From: Phocoena phocoena
Taxonomy: Eukaryota > Chordata > Mammalia > Artiodactyla > Phocoenidae
NCBI RefSeq assembly: GCF_963924675.1
Contig: NC_089222.1
Span: forward strand, 5,524,501-5,588,500
Direction: 5' to 3'
DNA: 64,000 nt
Below the pieces are notes generated by a model. That model saw only the letters and a program-made list of their open reading frames with translations. It had not been told where the DNA came from and did no database searches. The translations under genes were made by a program, and so were the position numbers. This document shows, piece by piece, positions 21,801 through 32,832 of the stretch. Each line of letters starts with the position of its first letter. The first letter of the stretch is position 1.

Positions 21801-22698
21801 GTTATAACTTCCTTTTTAGAACTGCTTTGGCTACATCCTATAGGTTTTGTGTCGTCGTGTTTTCATTGTCATTTGTTTCTAGGTATTTTTTGATTTCCTC
21901 TTTGATTTCTTCAATGATCTCTTGGTTATTAAGTAGTGTATTGTTTAGCCTCCATGTGTTTGTATTTTTTACAGATTTTTTCCTGTAATTGATATCTAGT
22001 TTCATAGCGTTGTAGTCGGAAAAGATGCTTGATATGATTTCAATTTTCTTAAATTTACCAAGGCTTGATTTGTGACCCAAGATGTGATCTATCCTGGAGA
22101 ATGTTCCATGAGCACTTGAGAAGAATGTGTATTCTCTTGTTTTTGGATGGAATGTTCTATAAGTATCAATTAAGTCCATCTTGTTTAATGTGTCATTTAA
22201 AGCTTGTGTTTCCTTATTTATTTTCATTTTGGATGATCTGTCCATTGGTGAAAGTGGGGTGTTAAAGTCCCCTACTATGATTGTGTTACTGTTGATTTCC
22301 CCTTTTATGGCTGTTAGTATTGCCTTATGTATTGAGGTGCTCCTATGTTGGGTGCATAAATATTTACAATTGTTATATCTTCTTCGTGGAGTGATCCATT
22401 GATCATTATGTAGTATCTTTCTTTATCTCTTGTAAAAGTCTTTGTTTTAAACTCTAATTTGTCTGATATGAGAATTGCTACTCCAGCTTTCTTTTGATTT
22501 CCATTTGCATGGAATATATTTTTCTATCCCCTCACTTTCATTCTCTGTATGTCTCTTAAGTCTGAAGTAGGTCTCTTGTAGACAGCATATATACAGGTCT
22601 TCTTTTTGCATCCATTTAGCCAGTCTATGTCTTCTGGTTGGAGCATTTAATGCATTTACATTTAAGGTAATTATTGATATGTATGTTCCTATTACCAT
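18874..22698 (-). pseudogene. L1 ORF2 of copy A (endonuclease / reverse transcriptase), broken
   Basis: ORF2p normally nicks DNA and reverse-transcribes L1 RNA at the nick. N-terminal endonuclease phrases are visible near 22690 (TLNVNALN, then LQET). The RT block has GTRQGCPL near 20720, and the FADD active site is at 20586-20597. The C-terminal cysteine motif is present but its His is Pro (LLPCWWEC). It ends HIYGI-stop at 18874. Frameshifts and stops split it into at least eight pieces. Confidence 0.92.
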
Positions 22699-22756
22699 TT
22701 TCTTATTTGTTTTGGGTTTGTTATTGTAGGTCTTTTCCTTCTCTTGTGTTTCTTGC

Positions 22757-23647
22757 TTAGAGAAGTTCCTTCAGCATTCTTTGTAGAGCTGGTTTGGTAG
22801 TGCTGAATTCTCTTAGCTTTTGCTTGTCTGTAAAAGTTTCAATTCCTTCATGAAATCTGAATGAGATCCTTGCTGGGTAGAGTAATCTTGGTTGCAGGTT
22901 TTTCCCTTTCATCACTTTAAATATGTCCTGCCACTCCCTTCCTGCTTGCAGAGTTTCTGCTGACAGATCAGCTGTTAACCTTATAGGGATTCCCTTGTAC
23001 ATTATTTGTTGTTTATCCCTTGCTGCTTTTAATTTTTTTCTTTGTATTTAATTTTGATAGTTTCATTAATATGTGTCTTGGCATGTTTTTCCTTGGATTT
23101 TTCCTGTATGGGACTCTCTGCACTTCCTGGACTTGATTAACTATTTCCTTTCCCATATTAGGGAAGTTTTCAACTATAGTCTCTTCAAATATTTTCTCAG
23201 TCCCTTTCTTTTTCTCTTCTTCTTCTGGGACCCCTATAATTCAAATGTTTGTGAATTTAATGTTGTCCCAGAGGTCTCTGAGACTTTCCTCAAGCCTTTT
23301 CATTCTTTTTTCTTTATTCTGCTCTGCAGTAGTTATTTTCACTATTTTATCTTCCAGTCACTTATCCATTCTTCCGCCTCAGTTATTTTTCTATTGATTC
23401 CTTCTAGAGGATTTTTAATTTCATTTATTGTGTTGTTCATCATTGTTTGTTTGCTCTTTTGTTCTTCTAGGTCCTTGTTAAATGTTTCTTGTATTTTCTC
23501 TATTCTATATCCAAGATTTTGGATCATCTTTACTATCACTATTCTGAATTCTTTTTCAGGTAGACTGCCTCTTTCCTCTTCATTTATTAGATCTGGTGGG
23601 TTTTTACCTTGCTCCTTCATCTGCTGTGTGTTTTTCTATCTTCTCAT
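22757..23647 (-). pseudogene. L1 ORF1 of copy A (RNA-binding chaperone), broken
   Basis: ORF1p coats L1 RNA as a coiled-coil trimer. The C-terminal domain is clear (PIRLTADLSAETLQAGREW, 22757-23002). An N-terminal part rich in E/K/Q lies at 23342-23620. The likely start ATG is at 23645-23647, but the fourth codon is a stop and the frame is lost between the two halves. Confidence 0.88.
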
Positions 23648-25628
23648 TTTGCTTAACTTCCTGTGTTTGGGGTCTCCTTGTTGCAGGCTGCAGGTTCGTA
23701 GTTCCCGTTGTTTTTGGTGCCTGCCCCCAGTGGCTAAGGTTGGTTCAGTGGGTTGTGTAGGCTTCCTGGTGAAGCGGGACTACTGCTTGTGTTCTGGTGG
23801 ATAAGGCTGCATCTTGTCTTTCTGATGGGCAGGTCCGTGTCTGGTGGTGTGTTTTGGGGTGTCTGTCACCTTATTCTTATTTTAGGCAGCCTCTCTGATA
23901 ATGGGTGGGGTTGTGTTCCTGTCTTGCTAGTTGTTTGGCATAGGGTGTCCAGCACTATAGCTTGCTGGTTGTTGAATGGAGCTGGGTCTTTGCATTGAGA
24001 TGGAGATCTCTGGGAGATTTTTGCCGTGTGATATTACATGGAGCTGGGAGGTCTCTGGTGGACCGGTGTCCTGAACTCGGCTCTCCCACTGCAGAGGCAC
24101 AGGCCTGATGCCCGGCCAGAGCACCAAGACTCTGTCATCCACATGGCTCAGAATAAAAGGGAGAAAAAAAGAAAGAGAGAAAGGAAAAATTCAAATAAAA
24201 TAAAATAGAATAAAGTTATTAAAATAAAAAATAATTATTAAAAATTAAAAAAAATTAAAAAGTATTAAAAAAAAGAAAGAAAGAAGAGAGCAACCAAACC
24301 AAAAAACAAATCCACCAATGATAGCAAGTGCTAAAAAGTATACTAAAACAGAAAACTGACAGTCAGAGCCCTAGGACAAATGGTAAAAGCAAAGGTATAG
24401 ACAAAATCACACACAGAAGCATACACATACACACTCACAAAAAGAGAAAAAGGGAAAATATATATACATTGTTGCTCCCAAATCCACTGTCTCAATTTGG
24501 GATGATTCGCTATCTATTCAGGTATTCCAGAGATGCAGGGTACATCAAGTTGATTGTGGAGATTTAATCCGCTTCTCCTGAGGCTGCGGGGAGAGGTTTC
24601 CCTTTCTCTTTGTTCGCACAGTTCCTGGGGTTCAGCTTTGGATTTGATCCTGCCTCTGCGTGTAGGTCGCCTGAGGGTGTTTGTTCTTTGCCCAGACAGG
24701 ACGGGGTTACAGGAGCAGCTGATTAGGGGACTCTGGCTCACTCAGGCTGGGGGGAGGGAGGGGTACGGAATGCGGGTGGCAGAGGCCAGCGTGACATTGC
24801 CCCAGCCTGAGGTGCGCCGTGCATTCTCCCGGGGAAGTTGTCCCTGGATCACGGGGCCCTGGCAGTGATGGGCTGCACAGGCTCCCGGGAGGGGAGGTGT
24901 GGATAGTGACCTGTGCTTACAAACAGGCTTCTTAGTGGCTGCAGCAGCAGCCTTAGCATCTCATGTCCGTCTCTGGAGCTCGTTTAGGCGGTGTTCGGAA
25001 TCCCCTCTCCTCGCGCACCCCGAAACAATGGTCTCTTGCCTCTTAGGCAGGTCCATACTCTTTCCCGGACTCCCTCCGGCCTAGCTGTGGTGCACTAGCC
25101 CCCTTCAGGCTGTGATCATGCAGCCAAGACCAGTCCTCTCCCTGGTATCCGACCTCCGAAGCCAGAGCCTCAGCTCCCTGCCCCCGCCCACCCTGGCGGG
25201 TGAGCAGACAAGACTCACGGGCTGGTGAGTGCTGGTCGGTGCCGATCCTCTGTGTGGGGATCTCTCCACTTTGCCCTCTTCCCCACTGTTGCTGCGCTCT
25301 CCTCCATGGCTCCGAAGCTTCCCCCCTCCGCCACCCTCTGTCTCAGTCAGTGAAGGGGCTTCCTAGTGTGTGGAAACCTTTCCTCCTTCACAGCTCCCTC
25401 CCACTGGTGCAGGTCCCGTCCCTATCCTTTTGTCTCTGTTTATCCTTTTTGCTTTTGCCCTATCCAGGTACGTGGGGACGTTCTTGCCTTTTGGGAGGTC
25501 TGAGGTCTTCTGCCAGCGTTCAGTAGGTGTTCTGTAGGAGTTGTTCCACGTGTAGATGTATTTATGGTGCATCTGTGGGGAGGAAGGTGATCTCCGCGTC
25601 TTACTCTTCCGCCATCTTGAAGCTCCTC
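23648..25628 (-). promoter_or_regulatory. L1 5-prime UTR of copy A
   Basis: GC- and CpG-rich from about 24560 to 25620, as expected for the internal promoter of a mammalian L1. It ends with aagatggcgg at the transcription start (reverse, near 25610). An A-rich tract lies at 24150-24300 (T-rich in the L1 sense). The same layout recurs in copy B. Confidence 0.8.
24150..24300. repeat. A-rich low-complexity tract in the L1 5-prime UTR
   Basis: Irregular repeats of aaata, aaaat and gaaag. The equivalent place in copy B (47755-47865) has a related tract, which points to a family trait and not to random expansion. Confidence 0.75.
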
Positions 25629-26256
25629 TATGCCTATTTTTAAATCAATTTTTTTCTGTTACGTTGTATGAATCCTTTATATATTTTTGGATATTAACAC
25701 TTTATCTGATACATGGTTTGCAAAATTTTTATCCCATTCTGTAGGCTGCTATTCCATTTTGTTAATTGTTTCTTTTACTGTGCAGAAGCTTTTGAGTTTG
25801 ATGTAGTCCCTTTGTTGATATTTGCTTTTGTTGTTTTGTGCTTTTGTTGTCATGTCCTAAAAATCATTACCAAGACCAATATCAATGAGCTTCTTCCCTG
25901 TTTTCTTCTAGGAGTATTAGGTCTTATGATCCATTTTAAGTTAATTTTTGTGAGTGGTGTGAGATAGGGATCCAATGTCATTTTTCTGCATGTGTTTCTC
26001 CAGTTTTCCTAGTATCATACGTTGAAGTTCCTAGTACCATATCTTCCCCCTATTGGGTGTTCTTGGCCCCCCTTGTCAAATAATAGTTGACTGTATATGC
26101 TGGGATTTAATTCTGGGCTTTCTATTCTGTTCCATTGGTCTATGTGTCTATTTTTACCGTAGAACCATGTTATTTTTATTACGATGGCTTTGTAGTGTAA
26201 TTTAAAATCAGGAAGTGTGATATCTCCAGCTTTTTTCTTTTTTTTCTCCAGATTAT
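25629..26256 (-). mobile_element. Old L1 (L1M type), 5-prime-ward part
   Basis: Resumes the element at 17014-17930 (gttgtatgaatcctttatatatttttggatattaac, gtgcagaagcttttgagtttgatgtagtccc, tgttccattggtctatgtg). It is 5-prime-truncated within ORF2. Confidence 0.85.
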
Positions 26257-26272
26257 AAAGCCACTTAATTTT

Positions 26273-26316
26273 GAGTTGCTTTGTTACCCAGCATTATTGT
26301 GACAATAGCTAATTTG
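26273..26316 (+). mobile_element. MaLR/MLT1-like LTR, 3-prime end
   Basis: The end motif (gctttgttacccagcattattgtgacaatagctaa) completes the LTR begun at 16539. The two parts are separated by about 9.2 kb of nested L1. Confidence 0.68.
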
Positions 26317-26760
26317 TATGCTATTGGACACATGTTTCTGGGAGACAGTTGACTGTATAGTTTTAGACATTGATAGTTTTGTGGCTCTGGGTTATATTAA
26401 CGATGGGTTTAGATAATAGTGGTCTTGTGGTTCTAGGTGTTGGAGGTCCAATGATGATGCAACTTGAAAGTATTTATGGCAATGTAGCTAATATTTATGG
26501 TTTTGATAATGATGGGCTTGTGCTTTTGGTGGTTATGGTGCTTATGCTAAGAGGTGGTTATCATGTTGACAGTACTTCATATGACAACCCGTGTGATATA
26601 CTAGGGAATTCAGATTTTCTGCCATGTTGCCACAATTTGATAAGTAAATGACAGCTCTCAATGCCACAAAGTTTCCAAGGAAGCTAAATATACCTACTTC
26701 TTTGTTTCTTGCTAGACTGGGAAAGTTGAGATATTGTTGGGTATCTTCTCACTGTTTATA
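26317..26760. other. Unassigned, GGT/TAT-rich
   Basis: Between 26370 and 26590 the sequence is unusually rich in ggt, tat and gat words, with one open frame (26370-26651). I considered a decayed Gly/Tyr-rich hnRNP-type pseudogene but could not align it, so it is left unassigned. Confidence 0.3.
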
Positions 26761-26786
26761 TGTGTGTGTGTACACAAGCATTCGTG

Positions 26787-26825
<39 letters not shown>

Positions 26826-26828
26826 ACA
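26761..26828. repeat. (TG)n / (CA)n microsatellite
   Basis: A short (TG) run at 26761-26770 precedes an almost pure (CA)n at about 26789-26828, so the two parts could pair with each other. Confidence 0.95.
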
Positions 26829-29154
26829 GAAGACTATAAAGGATTCCCGGCTATTGCACTGTACGTGTGGAGGTCAACCTTCGCCATGCCAATCTGGGTC
26901 CAACTGGCACAGATGCCGGAAGTGGAGACCTTACACCAATTTTCATGATTTTTCAGAAGAAACCCACCTTCTCTAGGCCTAAGTTCAGCCTTTACAGGAA
27001 GGGCTAATAAATGTGTGTAAAAATACCAGATCATTCTTTTCCTTCGGCTGAGCATGTCCAGTGGTTAGAGACAGAGCCCTTCCCGTACTTCAGCAGGGGA
27101 ACAGTCCACGTATGGGGCTCCAACCCGGAGGACCCTGGTCCTGTCGCTGGAATGATCCTATTCTCCTAGGAGGTAACCAGTAATGCTTGCCTTTGGTTTC
27201 CACATAACTTCTTTGCCAGTGTATCCACTTGAATTACGGGGTACCATAGTACTCTTTAAGAATCCCTCCACATTTTCTGAGGCTATTTCCCACCTTTGTG
27301 GATAAATGGTTAACAAAACTCTTTCCTTTTTTTAAAATGAGAATTTGACCTTTGGCTAACTCTCTAGCTCAGTTCCCCTAGTAACTTGACAATGACAGAA
27401 TGTCAACTGTGTTTCTAGGTAGGATTACTTGTGCTAAAAATGACCTTTGACTGGCACTTTGCATCTGGCCTGGAAGCACGATAAAGGAACTATAAATACT
27501 TGATAGGGAAGCTACACTTTGGGCTTCCCTAAGAGCTGTGACTCTTAGATCTGGGCATGCATCTTTCAGGGACCCTGGAAGCTATGGATCTTGTGGGTTA
27601 GACAGGGTGGATCCTGTACCTGCCTGATGTGGGTCTCATCTCCTGGCATCTGTGGGTTAGACAGGGTGGATCCTGTACCTGCCTGATGTGGGTCTCATCT
27701 CCTGGCATCTGAGCGTTAGACTGCTTCAAGGACCACCATAGAAATAGAACACCTGAAGTTGTCCTTTTGGTAGGCTCTGGGTTTTGTCCTCTCACCTAAT
27801 AAGTGGGTGCCAAGTGTGGCCCTTGACAGTCTTGTGAGTGAATATTTAATTGAACCTAAAATGATCTCTAATGGGTATTGCATACTTGGCTTAGGTCCAT
27901 AGGTCCAGCTGCTGATACACTTGAGACACCGTCTGGCCTGAGAGGACTCTATGACAGCTGCCCTCTGTGTGAGTTTGGGGGTGATTCATCACGCATGAGG
28001 TGTTTGCCAGGAGATTAAGTGGCAGGATGCCTGTTTCCTTGGGGGTCCCGGACTATGGTACTAGCACATTGACAGAAGTGTTGTCTAGGTAACTCGCCTA
28101 AATGCAAGATCCCTACTCTGACTAAGAGTACATGGAGAAGGGTTTTTTGGGAAGGAGGCTAAAGACCTTGAGGGGATGATTATGTTGCTGGGAGTACTGG
28201 TCAAAGATGGCTGTTCCTGGTTAAAACCAAAGGGCACTCACAACATAGGGCTATCAGGAATCACACGGCCGGTCACAGGAAAGGCTGTGAACCCCCATCT
28301 TAGGCATGCCCCTAACCAGAGGAGGGCCTTCTTTAGGGGGGCCCTAGGCAAGTCCTGGCCACACGGCCATGCCTGCCCCTTGTCTAGAGAGAGCAGGCAG
28401 GTCTGTGTAGGATGAGTCAAGTGCTCAAGCGGCAGCCTCTGGAACCTTCCTCCATCTCAAGGCTCTATTCCACTCTGTGTTGGCTTCATCTTCAGTTGGC
28501 TTTTTCCTAGAAAGAGACAGCGGTTGCCACCGGCAGCTCCAGGCTTCCATTTTGCCACCTTAGCGACCACGGAGGGAAGAGCGTCTTTCTTTCCTTCCCT
28601 CCAGCAAGTACGCTGTGGCTGACGCTGCCAGGGCTTGGAACCCACGAGCTTCCTGATCACGGAGGCCGGGCTGATGGGAGCTCTCATGGCACTGCCTAGG
28701 AGCTGGCTGTTCAGGACATTTGAAACACATAGCCTGTGATTGGATCAAAGTGGTTTCCCAAAGGAAAACTGGAGGGCTGGGATGCAAGGGAGTGGGGAAG
28801 GAACACTAGGAAGCCTAAACAATAGTGGTTCCCAACAGTATCCCTGAGCATCTAGGAAGAGTATGGAAAAGTGATGATTTGCATTCATTTAATATCGTCT
28901 TGATCACCTACAAGCCCCTGAAAGGTACAAAGTCAAAGACAAGGGCAAATACTGGGGCTTAGACACGGAAGTACCTTAATATATGATGGAGTGTGGGTGA
29001 GACAGCTGTGTGAAAAGTGATACTCGGGAAGAAAAGTGATAAATGCCATGACGCGGACATCAATCCAGAGTTTATAGAAACTGGCCGTGATCATGACAGC
29101 TCAGAAAATACTGGAGAAGAATTCTGGCATTCTCGACTTCCATCCAGTAGAAAC
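26829..29154. other. Unassigned sequence, partly LTR-like
   Basis: More than 2 kb without a recognised family. A TATA-like word (ctataaata) lies near 27492. A stretch at about 28035-28055 (ccttgggggtcccgg) weakly recalls a retroviral leader. Neither is enough to call an ERV. It contains the 59-bp tandem duplication listed separately. Confidence 0.35.
27593..27710. repeat. Perfect 59-bp tandem duplication
   Basis: Copies 27593-27651 and 27652-27710 are identical over 59 bp. A diverged third start (gagcgttagac) follows. The identity implies a recent duplication or an assembly artefact. Confidence 0.95.
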
Positions 29155-29315
29155 TCCTCAAACTTCAGTGTGCTACGTTGTCACCTGGGGATGTGCTTAA
29201 ACGCAGGTTCGATGCAGCCGGTCTGGGGAGGGGGTCCGAGATTGTGTGTTTCTAATGAGCTCCCGGGTGTCTCTGATGCTGCGGTCCAGGGACTGCGCGC
29301 TGACAGAGCAGGAGA
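29155..29315 (-). mobile_element. MER5A-type hAT-Charlie element
   Basis: Contains ctcaaacttcagtgtgc, tcacctggggat, ggtctggggaggggg, gtttctaatgagctcccgg and gctgcggtccaggga, in the order seen in reverse-oriented MER5A. Non-autonomous; the 117-residue frame at 29017-29370 overlaps it. Confidence 0.82.
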
Positions 29316-30714
29316 GGGTTTGGTCACTGCACAGCTGGTACTGATGCTATTCCTAAAGAAGAGGTGTTAGCAGCTGCCTCCAAGACATTTGGGGAGCATT
29401 AGGATAGCATCCCAAGTACAACAGGGAGCGTGAGAAGGCTTGTTGAGGGATCTCTTCTCAACAACTAGGCCTAGTGGGGCAGTTTGCATGACCCTGCAAT
29501 GCTAATGTTGGCAGTCTTTCTTCGTGCTGTGGCAGCATTTATGGAAGTACATTATGCTGTGAAATGAATTATATACAGTGAGATGATCACAGGGGTCTCC
29601 TGCCAATGGACAGCTCCCACTGGAATGAATCTGGAGATGGAGGGTGTTAAAAAAAAAATAGCCAAATGGCAGGATACTGTGTCACCAGAACTATTTTCCA
29701 AATGAGCCATAAAAGGATGTTTGGAGAAAGTTAATCTTTAAAAGTCGGCTCCCACACTGTTGTCTGGATGCCTTAGAAGACGAGTAATACCATTCCTTTT
29801 CCTTAACACGCTTCTCTCCCAGGGTTGTATTCAGAAAACATCGATTTATCTCCTTGACTTATTAAGCAGCAAACCCAACAACAGGTTTTAACTTGCTGAC
29901 TCGAATTTCATAGCATGGTCTTAATCAGACCCAGCTTGCTTATACCAGGGAAACTAGTTGTATTCTAAATTGGATCCTTCTTTTCTGTTAGAAGAATAAA
30001 TGGTGGTACTCCTCAAAATATTTAAGGACAGAACGCTTAAGCCTAGAACTAAAAAGATAAATAAAACAAGCAAAAAAATTATGGAGGAATTGAACTCTGG
30101 GAATTCAGGACATACTGCAATTTAGGACCTAGCATTTTTTCTGCAAGTCATTAATAATTTTGACTTTGAAGTCATTGGTCAAAGGCAGAAATGAGATAGA
30201 CCAATATGTGTAAAAAGGAATTGTTCAGTAGTATTTTGGATGGTTTCCTCTAGCATCTGTTTTTCTCTTTTCATCTCATTCAACTTAAATGACAAATACA
30301 ATGCAGTTGGCACAAAGGACATTAGATCGTTCCAACAAACAGATGCTCAGTTGTAACTCACCTGACCTGTCCTTGAATCTGTCTTTGGAGTGGGGTGGGG
30401 AGCAGAAGGGGTTATTCCATAGTAGGGTCAATACCTGTATATGCCTGTTGGTTCCTGACACTGGAGCAGAGTGAGAAGGGAGAGAGAGTCTTTGAGAAAA
30501 GAATAGCGATTCTGTGACTCGAGGGCTCCAGTGCCAAGCCCTGAGCTTTGTTTATGATGGGTTGATGTTAATGAGTTCCTCTCTTTTCCACTTGATTTTT
30601 CTCATCCAATAAAAATGCAAAGCTATCTCAATGTTTATGTCTCACACATACAAACTACAAATACTCTGCAAATAAGGTTAAGAAAATGACATGGCATCTG
30701 GTCTTCGTAACTAG
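29316..30714. other. Unassigned sequence
   Basis: No repeat, RNA gene or coding signal recognised over about 1.4 kb. Confidence 0.45.
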
Positions 30715-31002
30715 ACAAGATGCGCTTCTCCAGGCAGCCTCCCCTGACCACCTTATGTAATACATCGTGGCTCCCTCTCCGGCCCCTCCCCCCCCACTGC
30801 AGCCCTGATCTCAAGACTCTCATAGCATTTCTCACCACATAATTCGTCATTTATTTATTTGTTCTGTTCATTGACTGTCTCCCTCCTCTAGAATATCAGA
30901 TCTACAAGAGCTGGAACCTTTGTATTGTTCATGGATGTATCCTGCACCCATGGAACAGTGCCTGCCTGGCCCTTGCTAGGTTTTCAATGAAGCCATGAAT
31001 AA
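30715..31002 (+). mobile_element. LINE L2 3-prime end
   Basis: Shows ttctccaggcagcctcccctgaccacc, catagcatttctcacc, tttattgttctg-like and gactgtctccctcctctagaat, then ggaacagtgcctg and the tail. Typical L2 terminus. Confidence 0.8.
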
Positions 31003-31003
31003 A

Positions 31004-31008
31004 ATATA

Positions 31009-31067
<59 letters not shown>

Positions 31068-31182
31068 TTATTCTAAATGCTAATGTACGTATATATATGT
31101 GTGGATATATGTATAAATATACATATATGTGTAAATATATGTATATATGTGTATATATATGTATAAATAAGTAGATACATAT
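31004..31182. repeat. (AT)n and TATATG-rich microsatellite array
   Basis: Pure (AT)n from about 31004 to 31065, then a degenerate tract of tatatatgtg, atatatgtat and similar words. The second tract lies between two 18-bp inverted arms. Confidence 0.93.
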
Positions 31183-31200
31183 ATTAGCATTTAGAATAAG
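31067..31200. repeat. Perfect 18-bp inverted repeat around an AT-rich core
   Basis: CTTATTCTAAATGCTAAT at 31067-31084 is the exact reverse complement of 31183-31200. The 98-bp spacer is AT-rich and partly self-complementary, so the unit could extrude a hairpin or cruciform. Confidence 0.9.
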
Positions 31201-31454
31201 TTAACTCCCATATTCATAGACCAGGTTGAATTTAAAACAGGAATACAGCCATCTACTTATACCATGTCTCAAACACAATAAGGATACCATGGAATATTAT
31301 CTCATACTTTTTTTCCAGTGGAAGAAAAACCATTTTTTCCTGTCATGGAACAAAAGAGGTCACTTGATACAGCATTGATGAGAGTTCATTGGGTAATAAT
31401 AAAAATTTCATTTCTATGTAGATGAATTAACTTTTCCCAAAGTGTTCAGGTAAG

Positions 31455-31661
31455 CTAAGGTTTCTCCATCTTGGCACTATTGACATTTGGGGGTGGTTAA
31501 TTCTTTGTTGTGGAGGGTTGCCCTGTGCTTTGTTAGATGTTTAGCAGTGACCCTGACCTTGACCTACTAGGGACCAGTTTCACTCCCCTTCCTATGGCTA
31601 TGACAACCAAAAATGTCTCCATTTGGTCTCCAACCAAATGTCCCCTGGTTGGAACCATTTA
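31455..31661 (+). mobile_element. MER20-type hAT-Charlie element
   Basis: Reads ggtttctccatcttggcactattgacatttggg, taattctttgttgtgg, tgttagatgtttagcag, gacaaccaaaaatgtctcc and ccaaatgtcccctgg in the known order over about 207 bp. Near full length. Confidence 0.85.
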
Positions 31662-31767
31662 GTCAAACCGGTCAATCCAACATTATTGTAAATAGGCTCA
31701 TTGGCTTGCAAAGGTTTTTCTTTAATCATTAAAGAGATAATAGCTGTCTTTCATCAAGCCCTTATGT

Positions 31768-32332
31768 GGTAGGCCGAATAATGTCCTCGCAAAAGGTCCA
31801 CACCCTAATCCTGGGAAACTGTGAATATGTTACCTTGTATGACAAAAGGACTTTGCAGATGGGATTCAGGTTAAAGACCTTGAGATGAGGGGATTATCTT
31901 GGATTATTCAAGTGAGACCAATCTAATCACACACTCCTTTACAAGAAGAGCATTTTAGGCTGTAGTCAGAGAGGAATGCCATCACAGAATAAGGGCCAGA
32001 GAAATGTGCTATGACAAGGACTCAGTCCTCTGTTGCTGGTTTTGAAGATGAAGGAAGGAGGCCACAAGACAAGGGATGGAATGACCCCTAATGCTGAGAA
32101 TGACCTTCAAATGACGGCTAGATGGGAAGATTGGTCCTACATCTGCAGGGAACCTGAGTGATCAGCTTCCCCTTGAGCCTAGGGAAAGGAATGCAGCCCT
32201 ACTGGCATCTTAATTTCAGCCTAGTAAGATCCATGTGGGACACGAGACCTGCAGAACTGTAAAATAATAAATTTGTATTAAGTCGCTAAGTTTGTGGTCA
32301 TTTGTTACAGCAATAATAGAAAACGGATACAA
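31768..32332 (+). mobile_element. MaLR/ERVL-type LTR
   Basis: Begins tgtggtaggccgaataatg and contains gtgaatatgttaccttgtatg, ggactttgcagatggg, tctaatcacac and gaagatgaaggaaggaggcc. It ends aataataaatttgta..ggtcatttgttacagcaataatag. About 565 bp, nearly complete, with its own polyadenylation signal. Confidence 0.75.
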
Positions 32333-32382
32333 TTTATCATGCTCAGACCTTTATGTATTAACTCTTTCCATCTTCTTATTTT

Positions 32383-32753
32383 GTAGATGTTATTGGCTTA
32401 ATTGTATCCTTGCCAATTTATACGTTAAAATCCTATCCTCCCAGTTCCCAGAATGTGACTGTATTTGGAGATAGGGTTTTGATAGAGGTAATTAACGTTA
32501 AATGAGCTCGCTAGAATGGGCCCTCATCCAATGACTGGTGTCCTTGGACACCACAGGGAGAAGACGCACACAGGGAGAAGACCATGTGAAAATACCCAAA
32601 AAAGGTGGCCATCTATAAGCCAAGGAGAAAGGCCTTTAGAAGAAACCGGCAGCCAACACCTTGATCTTGGACTCCTAGCCCATAGAACTGGGAAAAAATA
32701 TATTTCTGTTGTTTAAGCCACCCAGTCTGTGGTACTAGCAAACTAATATAATA
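32383..32753 (+). mobile_element. MLT1-type MaLR LTR
   Basis: Contains gaatgtgactgtatttggagatagggt, ggccctcatccaatgactggtgtcc, catctataagccaaggag, caacaccttgatcttggactcctagcc and ttaagccacccagtctgtggta. It lies 50 bp after another LTR in the same orientation. Confidence 0.82.
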
Positions 32754-32832
32754 CATGAGGAAACAAAGTCAGAGAATACAGATAAATTTCCCTAGGACAC
32801 ACAGCTAACACAGAGGGATTAGAGTCTCCCAA

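Larger units (their letters stand above)
17931..25628 (-). mobile_element. Full-length L1 (copy A) with tandem 3-prime ends
   Basis: Its 5-prime end is at the right (aagatggcggaag in reverse near 25605-25621) and its poly(A) tail at the left. Flanks TATGCCTTTATTT (17918-17930) and TATGCCTATTTTT (25629-25641) form an imperfect 13-bp target-site duplication inside the old L1. The body from 18506 to 25628 is about 7.1 kb, longer than human L1 because the 5-prime UTR is nearly 2 kb. Two extra 3-prime termini sit between the tail and the body. Both ORFs are broken, so it is not active. Confidence 0.92.

Noticed and set aside
23073..23804. 243-residue open frame on the plus strand, very hydrophobic and F/S-rich
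   Set aside because: Exactly antisense to L1 ORF1 of copy A, whose Lys/Glu-rich coding strand gives Phe/Ser-rich antisense frames. The same occurs at 47038-47484 in copy B.
28035..28055. Possible retroviral primer-binding or leader sequence
   Set aside because: The match is limited to a G-run followed by tcccgg. No LTR could be defined upstream and no gag-like sequence downstream.
29017..29370. 117-residue open frame
   Set aside because: Overlaps a MER5A element over most of its C-terminal half.
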